From Haemonchus contortus (Eukaryota > Nematoda > Chromadorea > Rhabditida > Trichostrongylidae): a stretch of 64,000 nucleotides of DNA. Positions within the stretch are counted from its first letter, which is position 1, and each line of letters starts with the position of its first letter. The stretch covers positions 14,984,091 through 15,048,090 of the forward strand of contig LS997564.1 in the NCBI GenBank assembly GCA_000469685.2. The letters are read 5' to 3'. The notes under the pieces were generated by a model. The model made no database searches, was not told the origin of the DNA, and saw only the letters and a list, made by a program, of their open reading frames with translations. Below are positions 22,249 through 33,600 of this stretch, piece after piece. A program made the position numbers and the translations under genes.

Positions 22249-22473
22249 CGTCACGAACAGAAGTTTTATTGAGATGAACACCTTCTAGCAGTTTCGGAGC
22301 AATATATGTATACACGGTGCTGTAGGAAGGAATTTCATTATGATCGGTGATTAAGGCTCATTGCAACAACATACGACCCTATGTTTGGACTGTTGGCTCA
22401 TTCATTAAAATAGGATTCGTAGCTTTAACATGTTAGGAGGCAAAATATTCAAATTTCATGTTCTTCCAATACA
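22249..22473 (-). repeat. 5' LTR of the LTR retroelement
   Basis: Colinear with 20,439-20,655. Its outer end (aatttcatgttcttccaataca) abuts the second TCGTC target copy. Its inner end on the - strand is followed within about 15 bases by a tRNA-primer-like TGGCGACTACGG. Confidence 0.8.
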
Positions 22474-22786
22474 TCGTCTGAACAAAACGATTTCAGGTCG
22501 ATCGATCTGGTGCTAGCTGCAGATTTTCAAAGATGAAGTCCCCGCAGACAAATTCTCTTCATCAAGGAGCAGAGTATAGCTACATACATATTTGATCACC
22601 AAGATGTCGTAAGATGTATAGGAGATGTTCAATGTTTGACCCTTTGCTCTTATACAGGCCTCAGACGCTCGATCGTTGATCCTCTTCTTAGTGATGACAC
22701 GCATCCCCGCTGTGTTCATTGTTTTCGGCCGTCCACTTTTTGGCACCTCGAGTCCTTCTAGAGACATTTTGATCTCCATCTAGACC

Positions 22787-23003
22787 AGGCGAACCTCCCA
22801 TCCATCCGTGATCGGTCAACTGGAATATGACTCGTTTGAAAGGATAAGAGCACTGACTTGTACATCGGCTGGCATCGCGAGTCATTGTACAGGCCACATG
22901 CGCATTCAATACGCCACTACGATTCTGAATGGAAGTCGAATGCGTGGGTGCATCCTTCGGACGGGATTGATTAAGCCTTAAGAATTCATCCTTGTCCTTT
23001 TTC
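22787..23003 (+). repeat. SINE copy, head truncated
   Basis: Matches the family body: 'gcactgacttgtacatcggc', 'cgcgagtcattgtacaggcc', 'aatacgccactacgattctg', gatccttcggacgggattga-like text and tail. The tRNA-like head is missing. It lies in the region between the LTR element and the last exon of psd-1. Confidence 0.75.
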
Positions 23004-23124
23004 TGTTCAGAACCAGGAGTGTTGGTGGAGAATTGAGCATCGGTGTCGAAGAAAGAAAAATCGTGAAAAATAAGCCTTGTTAAATCCTTGGAAATAGAGT
23101 TGTACGAAACCACCATGACAGGAG

Positions 23125-23185
23125 TGGCAGAGAAATTGCATTCGAACGAGATTTCTGTTGTTGCAATTGCGCAAAGACCTGACTA
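23125..23185 (-). repeat. Fragment of repeat family R
   Basis: The complement reads 'tagtcaggtctttgcgcaat' then gcaacaacagaaatctcg. This matches 'tagtcagctttttgccaatt' gcaacaactgaaatctcg at about 61,570 and a third copy at 35,150. Adjoins the perfect hairpin that starts at 23,185. Confidence 0.6.
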
Positions 23186-23272
23186 CTCTTGATGACAGTA
23201 GAAGGCAGTTTTGGACAGTTTTGACTACCAAGTCAAAACTGTCCAAAACTGCCTTCTACTGTCATCAAGAGT
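23185..23272. repeat. Perfect 42-bp inverted repeat, 4-nt loop
   Basis: The left arm 23,185-23,226 and right arm 23,231-23,272 are exact reverse complements as read by eye (actcttgatgacagtagaag...ttttgact), separated by acca. Part of the arm (gacagtaaaaggcaattctggacagttttgg at about 61,535) also occurs in repeat family R. Transcribed on either strand it would fold into an uninterrupted 42-bp RNA stem. Confidence 0.9.
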
Positions 23273-23497
23273 CATGACAAGTTGTTTGAAGTTCCTACAT
23301 GACAGTCTCTTGAAGATTCTGCAGTCTCTACGACGCCGCTGAAACTCGTCCGCTAGGGGAGTGACATTCATACGATACAATTGCTAGACCCTTACAACGT
23401 CCTATCTAGGCCATCCAGTGATCTGACAGCGCCACGTATGGTATAATGGGACGCCACAGATTCATCAGAGAGATGGTCTCACAAAGTTGGCGATTTA

Positions 23498-23585
23498 TGG
23501 ACAAAACTTCAGACTCCGACGGGACTCGAACCCATACCTTTCGGGCACCGTGTTCTAAGATTATCAAGTCATCAGAGGGAGATTT
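23498..23585 (-). other. tRNA-like segment (T arm)
   Basis: On the - strand a T-arm-like GTATGGGTTCGAGTCCCGTC with an exact GGTTCGAGTCC B box lies near 23,525. The stem around the loop pairs, but the D arm and acceptor stem are not convincing. It may be a tRNA pseudogene or the head of another SINE family. Confidence 0.35.
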
Positions 23586-24615
23586 CTCAAAAACCATTTT
23601 TTTTGTGAACTGTGCCGCTGATAAAATCTCTGACTGGGTTTTCTGATCGTCTATTCAAGCATGGAACGCTAGCGGACCTGTTTCCATGTCTTTTAACTTC
23701 AATGAACAATTATTAATGATTTTTATTTTATCTATCTCACAAAAAAAGTAATAAACAAGGGCAATGATATGGCCTGAGCATGCTCATACACACATAACTG
23801 TACATAGTGATCGTGGCACGAAATTTGTACCAACTGGTCGAACATCAAAGCGCGAATGAATGAGACACGGTAAATATGAAATCTCCATCTAAAACTGTTA
23901 ACGAAATGCAATAAGGTGCCAAGTGAAGGCTCTAAGAAAACCAAAAATACACACCGTTAACCCCCTAAGCGCGATTCGCTAGATCAAGATCGGTGGGGAC
24001 GAGCTGTTGTGAGAGTTTTGCACTACAACTCGTCCAAACTTCTTCCATCGTCAACAATAACATTAATAACAAGTGCCACATATGTCAACAACACAAATAC
24101 TAAGACTTGTAAAGATAAAACATGGACATATGGGACCCGCGATAGACTACACACGGTAACACCGGCGTTTAGACTATGTTTTCGCGCGACATCGAGCGAC
24201 ATCTGCAAACTGTCATGGGTACTGGGCGTTTGCCACTACGATACATGCATAAACAAAATTACAAATCAGATGACTCACTGCCCACACACGTCACGTTGCC
24301 CCTTCTGTGACAGTTTGCAGATATATAGCCGTCGTTTTAGAATGGAGTATAAACGAGGTTAAGTAGGGGGAGATTAAGTCTGATGAGCGCCTTTTATAAA
24401 TGACGAACTGGACAGATAGCAGGCAGTTCAAATCAGCCTTGTCGTATGTCCAGATGCTGTTAGAGTAGAAATATGGCACTCAAAATTTGGACGGATTAGA
24501 GATGAGGAAGAAGCGATCACGGAGAAAACAGATACACATGAAAATGACTAGTTAACTACTATTGAGAAGTGAATGGATTTTAACAAACTATTAACAAAGT
24601 TCCCTAAATATCCGT

Positions 24616-27600
24616 TTAGACACCGTCAACGACTAGACTTTGACCGTAACGTAACGGATCACCGGCTTTGATGGCGAATCGGATTGTGGGCGGGGCTTGA
24701 AATACCTGAACACAGGAGCATTTAGACCTAGATCACATATGTACGCTTAAAAATATGCAAACAAGGCTAAGGGATAAGGAATAAGTCTTGAGCGTTAATC
24801 GATCCCGTTTGCGGATGCACACCGGTATTCGACTTTCATTCAGAGTAGTAGTGGCGGATTGAATACGTATACAGTGAGTGACCCCCTGTGGCCAGCCGAT
24901 GTACAAGCCAGTGGTATCCTCCCAGACGAGCCTGGTACCAATTAACCGACTCCGGAAGGATTCAAGGTTTGGTCTGCCCAGACAAATATTGATCTGAGGT
25001 TTGAACCCGTGAGCATGCTTGTGTGATAATGCGCCACTTGCCACTAAATCACCTCAGAACATTACTGGAAGGTATTCAAGGGCAACGGTGGTGTGCGCAG
25101 TGCTAAGTCGCGCATCGCCACAAACGTGTTCCTCGAAATGAATCTTGGATTGATATCACCCCGGGCCACCCAAGCCCTTTTAGGCTTCAGAAAACTCTCA
25201 ACGTCAGTACCTTTTCCAATTTTTTAGCAAAAAATATTCGCCACGAATCCAAAAAAGCTCGCCATGAACCTAACATCCTCTCGTGATCGAAAAGGCATTT
25301 GACCTGAGTTCCATGACCCAGTTTAGATTCAATTCCAAAGGTGTAGCTATCGATATTAGAACCTTTCCTACGACCTCTTTTTGGTACGCTATTCTGGAAC
25401 AAGTGTTTTTGGTTGGCAAGATGCTCCACAGCTTTTTCCTTTCCCCAGCTGACAAACCCCCAAATATTTTGTTTGTTTGCGGGTATTATTGACAGCGATC
25501 TGCCAATCACTTCGAGTGGCCTGATATTGACAAGGCAATAACAATTAAAGATTGCGACAGGAAAAAAAAACGATGACGAAGTGGTTATCACTGTACTTAC
25601 CAGCACGACAGTGGATCCTAGACGGAATTCACCGACTCGATCACCTGGAAGATAAGCACTGTGCATATCTACCTCTGTATGTAGCATCTTATCCTTCTTC
25701 CGTCGGACCAAATTCGTTCGCAATGACGGCTCCTTGAAAGATACAATAAAAACGATGGTACATATTACTAGTGAGTAATCCATTAGTATGTAAACAAGCC
25801 AAACAAAAAGTTCATACCGCGTCGATGACAATATCGCCGACATTCGTTGCTGCGACGGCCGAGAGGGAGAAAAAACCATGCTTCCATGTGCCATTCAACA
25901 CCACACGTTCATTCAAGCAGAATAGATGGGGTACATGACTAAGGAGTGATGGACGGACGGAAAGTAGCAGACCTTAAAATCGACGATAAAGAAGAACGTT
26001 GACGAATGCTGATAAAATAGGATATTGGGTAAAGAAATACCCGGCACATGACGACACATTTTCGCTACCCATCGTGCAGGAGAATGAAACGCGTGATAGT
26101 TACCCGGAGCCAGGTAGATGACCACTTGATAGAGAGCGAGTTCATCCTGAACAAATCTTTCGAATGTTATATGTACTTAGTAAAATTGTATGATGTTTTA
26201 ACAATATATTTTATGAAATCCTCTATGATCTGGACTAATGATCGTAATTTTGAGACATGTGATGAAAATATAGTGTACTCATAGCAAAAGTTGTCACAGC
26301 AATGTATTGGGTTCTCCGAAAAGTTTCGCCTATTTTGAACACACTCAATTCATCAACTGTTGTACAAAAGATCAAGGACCTAACCTTATAGAGTTATGTT
26401 TTCTGGAAGAGCAGGTCCCCTTCTATATTCCTATTGGGATTCTGTCAACATTTGTCAAAGTTTCTTAGTACAGGACTCATGTGAAAATTGAGAACCATTG
26501 CGTGCATTCTCGTCATCTAAAGCTTTTCTTCTACTGCAAGGCCTAGAATGTGTCGCAAGCCGCGAGAAAGATTTGTGACGTTTGAGTAGACAATGCTCTA
26601 GAGGAATGTGTAGGGTGTTTGTGACGTGATCGGTTTGCGAATTCTAGACAGATTGAATTCGCCCTCGAAGACCAGCAACTCTCAGGGGGGCTATCATCAG
26701 GTAAAACGACCGAACCATAATTTTTTTTGTTGATAATTCCACCATGTTGACTAAAAAGGCACAAAAAGCTACAGAAGCTAAAAAGGGTGTAATCCACCGA
26801 TATCACTTAATGAGCTTGGCGGTTAAATGAAAAAGGCTGGTAGTCTGCCGCAACACTGGGGCGAAGTGAACAGGATGGAACATTGATGGAGGATTCAGGG
26901 AGGTTTCGGGAGGTAGGGGAAAGGTGACATACGTAACACACAACAATATATATGTAAAAAGATCTTCGGAGAAGATAATCGAAGATATTTGATTAGCATA
27001 TCAGATATCAGAATGAGAAGGACTGAGGACGGTTCACTGACCCTCTGTGTCATTTCGACATCTCCAAGGAACGAAGCAACCTCGTAGTCATGACCTTTCA
27101 CATATTCAATTTTTCCATCTTCTACCTTTCCATAATGCAACACTACTCCGTCCGCTGGGGATACCTGAGAAAAAAAATTAAATGCAGTTGATTGAAGCAA
27201 GGCGATATTTTTCACAATTCTTTTAGAATAATTGAGAATTCCTTTTGCAAAACAATTTTTTTTTCGAAAGTTTAGAGTATCTTGAATTTATTACAAGACT
27301 TCATGGTGAGTCTGTACCGAATGAAATCAAATAAAATGTGAAAGTCAACATCAATTACGAGAAAATTCGAGGAAGACTTACCAAGGAGCTGGCACTTATC
27401 GGTCGGACCTCCTTTTTCAACTGTCGGTTGAAGAAGGCAGCAAAAGACGGGTATGCCTAAAAAGAGGTAGAAATAATTGACTAAAACAATTCAAATTCTT
27501 TTTTTTCAATCAACTTCTCGCTTTTCTTTCGAAATGTGTCATCATTACTCATGCTATGACGAACCCAATAGCGGAACAGTGTTTGAGGAGACTAGAGAAA

Positions 27601-30600
27601 TTGCGGCCCATTCTATTCGGAATTCTATCCTGCCTAATGAGAATCCGTTTTCAAAAAGAAAATGATTAGCGAATTCTGGTGACGTAAACGCTCATTTTCA
27701 ATTTCCCCCACATGGGAAGGCCCACTTTCATTGTCATTAAAACTGCTATTTTTTCTCTACATCACTACACTCAATCTGATACTTTTGAACTTTTATGAAT
27801 TCTTCTCTCTGTACTATTTTTTATGATATAAGAATTTAAAAAGTACTACTGAAAGATAACGTGAAAATATTGGTATGATTAATTTTATTCTGAGATGCGT
27901 CCGCACAGTCGACTCTCGCTCAGAATCCTGATAGCGTTCGGTAGGGTTTTCTGTCTACGCAATGGCTTGCAGAAACCGACTGACATGCAGATCATCGCTT
28001 CTATCCTTACAGACAATAGGACACAGAGGAGCGGAAGGTTTTTAGGAGTTGATTCCTCCAGTACTTTGAACCTCTATAGCCGGGCACTATTTTATAATAC
28101 ATTAACTTTAACACCAGTCCCCAAACTTGAATTAATTCACTTAAGTCGAATCAAATTCGCTATTACTTTCAGCGCCTACAAATCAATTAAAACTTACCTA
28201 AAATAGAAAGAAAACATTCAAGGACTATTTTTAGGACTAAAGATGAAAACAATCAGTGGTTGCATGGGACAACAAAATGCTACCGTCAATGCGGTAAACA
28301 CTTTAGTTCAAGTATCGCCTGATCCCACAATCCACTGCAAATGCCACATGAACTTAAAACCATTCCTTTAACTCCGAATAAATGTCAACGCATAATGAAA
28401 AGGTTGCTCATCGGTCAGACAACCACGCACAATCCCGCTCCAATTCCGAATGTTTCAACGTCCCTCCAATTTTACAGATTTCTACAGAAGAGATTCGCCA
28501 CCAAAACTTACAATAGAAAGCATGAATATGGACTTTACATTCTATTTTATAGTCGTCTAACATTTTTAAAAACACTTTCGCCGCTAGTTGCATTATACCT
28601 TCCGTGGCATGGCTCACCTAACTAATGAGGTTCGTGCGGTATCACTACTTTCAATGAAACTGCATTTTATCAATCTCAAGTGGAAAATGCCACATTACCT
28701 ACTTTAAGAACCTCATAATATTTATTGAAGTACTACACATGTTGAACTACTACTTTCATTCATTCATTCATTCTGTTACCTTCACCATTTGCAAGAGTCA
28801 GCGCTAAACGGCTCACTGTGTAAAATAAAATTATGTAAATTAAATTGAATTATTATATCAAATCATATGCAGTATCATCATATTATTATATACACAATTG
28901 AATTATTATTATGTCACATCACATATTACTATTAATCGACGATACATGAGCTCTTTTCATAGAAGCCGCTGATCTTTCTGACCGCTAAAGCTCCTTTTGC
29001 GGTCGAAGTCATTCAAAAACTAGATGTTCGCGAGGTCTCGAAAATTCTCCTTTCTGGAAACTAGAGCCCCCTTTGGTAGACTGTGGGAACGAATCAAAAA
29101 GCGCGAAAACCCTATTACCGTAATAACTCGATAAAGAAGGTCATTTCCAAGTAATGACATGCCGTCTGATATATTTCCACCCATGTGCAGTACCATAGTG
29201 GGAAACAGAAGGCGAAACTATTCTTTTGGTTCTACCCGAAGGGCTTACAATCTGAACCTTTCCCATTTGCAAAACCCTTTCCAGGCATGTGCTATAAAAG
29301 TGATTCCATGGTAAACTAGATTGTGGTGTACTCAAAAGAATTGTGAGACGCACCCATGTTGTGGTTTACATCGTAAAATTATTGATGTGGGTGTAAAAAT
29401 AGTTCCTAATCAAGACCAGCTCAGTACTTCTCACCCATCATTCAAGAAAACTCGTTACAGCACCCTGTCCACAATTGGGGGCACTGTTGATGGTGTGATC
29501 ATGACATCATTGCCAGTTTGCCGAACAGCGTCTGCGGCCTGTTTTCCGTGGAGAAGGTAGCGAGTATTCGCTGATCTCTGACGGTTTCCGAACAAAGCAG
29601 GTTCATCACTACCCAGCACGTGAATCGCGAGAATCACTATGTACCGTAACGGAACGATTATCAGCGCTGGGATGTCTTAAGAACCCAACTATGCGTACGC
29701 TCGTACTCGACCTACGATCAGCCATAAGAGGCTGATCAAAATCGAGGTAATAAAGGTTATCCATATTCAACCTGAGGTAGCTCATTCCGTGCAGGGCTCG
29801 ACTATACATGTCTGGTCGTGATGGACATTACCAATCTGATCGCCCGGGTAACGCCTGTCTCAGCTCCTTCCTGCGACGGAGCAGGAATGTCCAACCATAA
29901 GAACTGGCCCTTTCCCTTTACATAATTCAACCTTTTTGACAGCCAAATTTCACACTTCATTCACTACTTCCTTTCTGCTGTATGTAGCAGCAGAAAAGAT
30001 ATATCCTCTTAGTGGCGGTTTGAACTTTTCTTTACTTCAAACTCATAGAACGGAATCTTATTAGATATACAGTAGCGCTCAAAAGTATTCGGCGAAATGC
30101 TTCTTCAATTATTCTTTTCAGTCATAACTCCTTTCCTAGTGGATCTAATCAAGCGAAATTTCAATATGTCTAACATTGGTGTAGTGTGAATATTTACCAC
30201 TATTAGCCTGCATTCTGATCATGTTCCAGATATCCAAAAGGGCTTGAACAAAAAATCAACTGGGAATACGAATGGTGGTCCTTCTAGGAGTCTTTCCCTT
30301 TTTGCCATGTCTTAAGTGTACGAGCCCTAATGTCGAACCCAGAAGAGAAGGAAAACGTACTCAAGGTCGGAATAACTGCAGGCGTCACAAACTTTCTTTC
30401 TGCACAGTCTACAAACGCCTCCCCATTAATATGTGGATATGGCTGTTTTGCAGTCAAGTACTGTTGGACAGTGTAACATATGCTTCAGCTTAACATATCA
30501 AAATTTCATGTGATTTGCTCCACTGGGAAAAAAGTTACGGCAAGTTAAAGTTGGCCGAATACTTTTGAGCGCTACTATATAACAGCGGAAACACGTTATG

Positions 30601-33600
30601 ATACCGCGACGATAGAAGGCTGACGAGGCAAGTTATAGAAAGGACTACGATATTGAATAAGTTACTTTGAAAACATTCAAACTACATTTCAAGCCATGAG
30701 GGCAGGGCAAACCCTATAAACATTCCCATCAACCCGACAAATACTTTGAAACAATGAAACGGAAGCAACAAATGAAATACTAAAGGTCTTCATCAGAAGT
30801 ACTGAATCATTGAACTGAAAGTTGGAGTGCCTATCGCGAGGCAGACACCTGGTGTAAGGGGCTAGTAACTGGTCATAAACACGTGAACTTGATTTTTTTC
30901 TGTATATTTGAACCTATGATGACATAGTCCCCTTCTGTTGCTTCCGATCTTCATGAACAGCGACCAATCCCTTAGGGTTCAATTCCTTCTTTGGACGCAA
31001 AATCACAAAGTATCGGTTCTTAGCGATACCCTGGCTGACCAAAGCCCACATTCAGTAGAAAACCGGTGACTGATAACAACATTATCAGCGACGGAAACGT
31101 TTCCCGTAGCACTTCTTATCTTTTTTATTCCCTTGATTCCCCGACATTCCAAGAAGTTGATGGCCGAGTAGGCTCTGTTTTGTTATCGTAAATAAGACAA
31201 AATGTAACCCCTCATTGAGTACCTTGAACTCGGCTTGTCCTATTCCTGGTACAATCTTCTGAGATTTTGCGAAGTCGCTACCCTCACTTACTACTAGTTT
31301 TTACCATTCCTATACCTATGTTACCTATATTTATCGCTATGGTCACCCATCCTTCCAGAACCCATTCTGTTCCCTGTATCATTTGCAAGTAAGTGCTAAA
31401 CTGCTCGCTAAGGAAACCTGCCAAGAATCTCGGTCAGTCTCTTCCTACCATCCCTTATCAGCCTTTACCAGTAGTAACCTGACCCTCAATCTATTTACGA
31501 TCCCTTCTTACTCCACATAACACACGTGTCAAGGGGTAATGCTTAACGAACACAAAGACCCTCGTCTTCGTAGCCCCCTAATAGCCCTTGTCAACTGCTA
31601 TCACTTCTGTCGCCACCATATACTATCACTCCGTCTCACTCCACACCACCGACTAACTTGCCAAGATTCCACTGTTAACACGGAAGGCGTAACAGACCTT
31701 GTTACTTATGCTTTCTGAGATCACTTATCAGCCAATATTAATAGCTATCAACCCTTATCACTCATCACAGGTGCTCCCATCCCATAATCCCATATTCCAC
31801 CCAATTTATTCTCTCTTGGTCTCCAGCAAAAAAATTAAGAATTTCTGGGTCAGCAGAAACACGCCGCAGTAGTAGAAAGAACCACCACGGGTTCGGGAGA
31901 ATGGAAGGAAGCTATTTACAGTTCTTCTGTTACCAGTCTGTCTCCTTCAAAGTAATAGTAGTTAATAATTCATGGTAACTTATTGTAAAGACTGCCTAAC
32001 TTGATTTTTTCCCAATGAAAAGTTCGAAGTTTCTCTAGAAACTGGTGAAATAGTCTGAAGTGGTCCGTGTGTAGGCGGACTACAAATATCAATGCCATCA
32101 AGAGGGTTTATCGCCTATTTTCGATTTACAAACCCTACTCCCATGTTGTACCGTACTCAATAGAAACTGCTCGGAAGCATTCATCAGGATTTCCGGTAGA
32201 AAGGAAATCGAAAGCAACCAATTAGAAACATCAAACTCACTCGAAAATCCGATTGAACAGCCTCATCCATTCGGCAATCGTACATACGGGCGAAAAATCC
32301 AAGCAGCGGTTCTCGCAACCATACTGGAATCTCTCGATTCGCGATGCCTCCAACCAGACGAGAAGCCGCATTGAATGGCAGCGATAAGTAAGTACGAATC
32401 TGAAACAGGCGTAAAATTAGTAAGCTACAAACTAAAAAAATCGAAGGTATCAGCTTGCACATATAATTTCTTGTTGGTCTGAATATTCACCGCACAATAT
32501 TTTCTTCAAATTCTACAGAAATTTATCCTCTTCCATTGAAAAATATAAAAGCAAGGGTATAAATGGAGTTTTTCAGCCCTAATCAAACCGTTTCAAAATG
32601 CATTCACGCATCCGACGACTTCCTTCCAGAGGTCTGAAGGTGCGTTTTCTATGCAAAGGTTTACATGGCTAATTTTTGATGCACGAGCTGTGGAAGCGAG
32701 ACGTCCGGGGAACAAGTAGAAAATGGATGGGCTTGAAATACTGTATCGGCTCTCCTACAGCATATCCTCTGCTCTGGATTGGTTAGAGGGGAAAGAATTC
32801 AGACAATCATTTAATCATGATATCGTATACGCCATTTCAAGCGGCTAGTCAAAAGAAAGCACAAAAACCCTCTACCCTCCCTCTACCCCATCCTCACGCC
32901 CCATACTGGTCGAATCAGTTTTGCACACGATGCGTTTGAAAGCAAAGAGTTTCAAATATGTGTTGGAGAGAAAGAAAGCAAAGACAGTTTTTGAATAGAT
33001 GATGATCCACTGAAAATGGTTCTCAAATCTAATGAAATAGCTCTCAGAACTGGCTAAACTAGCCGACGTGAGGCTCATTACACGAAACCAATGTCCTCAC
33101 ATCCTTCCTTTTGCAGTAGAAATGTCAAGAAAATCCCCCACCAAATTGAGGTCAAAAGAGAGTAGCGAGCTAGAAAATCCGCAAAGACATCAGACAAACA
33201 CGAGAAGCGATCACAAAGGGAACAAAAGCGGCTCCAAACATATCGACCAAAAAACCTCAAAGCTAGTGGGATTAGCTGAAAAGCTGAGACGTAAGGGAAA
33301 GTTTCGAAAAACTCAAATGCATTACATGGAAAGTTTCATAACAAGTGAGGATATTGTTCTAATCTAGAATGTCATATTCCCCAGAAAATATCAGTTAGGC
33401 TTATGCCAATTCAATGGCCAATGATCTCCAATTGGCAATGGAAACAAGGATTTCAAAAGAAAATCTGCATTGAATCCGATCCACTAAACGAACCCGCTGT
33501 TGAGCACAAATGTTCTGCTACATATGTACATAGATAGAGCCCCTTCCTCTATAGGAAGTAGTGAAGTGAATCCGCAGTTACGCTGATGTTAGCGGCAAAA

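Larger units (their letters stand above)
20439..22473 (-). mobile_element. Short LTR retroelement with gag start and envelope, pol missing
   Basis: Direct repeats of about 220 bp (20,439-20,655 and 22,249-22,473) share 'gagatgaacaccttcta', 'gatcggtgattaaggct' and 'tatgtttggactgttggctc'. A 5-bp target duplication TCGTC flanks the element (20,434-20,438 and 22,474-22,478). On the - strand the order is LTR, a possible primer site (TGGCGACTACGGCA, near 22,235), a gag-like start, an envelope signal peptide and ectodomain remnant, then LTR. This matches the nematode BEL/Pao elements of the Cer7/Cer13 type that carry a phlebovirus-like envelope. At 2.0 kb it lacks protease, reverse transcriptase, RNase H and integrase, and both remaining reading frames are broken, so it cannot move by itself. 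Confidence 0.85.
27457..32240. other. psd-1 intron with transposon copy and repeats
   Basis: A 4.8-kb intron. It contains the inverted-repeat element at 30,070-30,577, an AT-rich patch at about 28,830-28,930, a cattcattcattcattc run at 28,757, and a short shared segment (catttgcaag...agcgctaaac at about 28,788 and again near 31,384). No other gene was recognised on either strand. Confidence 0.6.

Noticed and set aside
22688..23116. 142-residue - strand frame
   Set aside because: It runs through a SINE copy on the wrong strand and shows no conserved motif.
25187..25894. 235-residue - strand frame read as one protein
   Set aside because: Only the part 25,601-25,732 is a psd-1 exon; the rest is intron read-through across clear GT-AG junctions.
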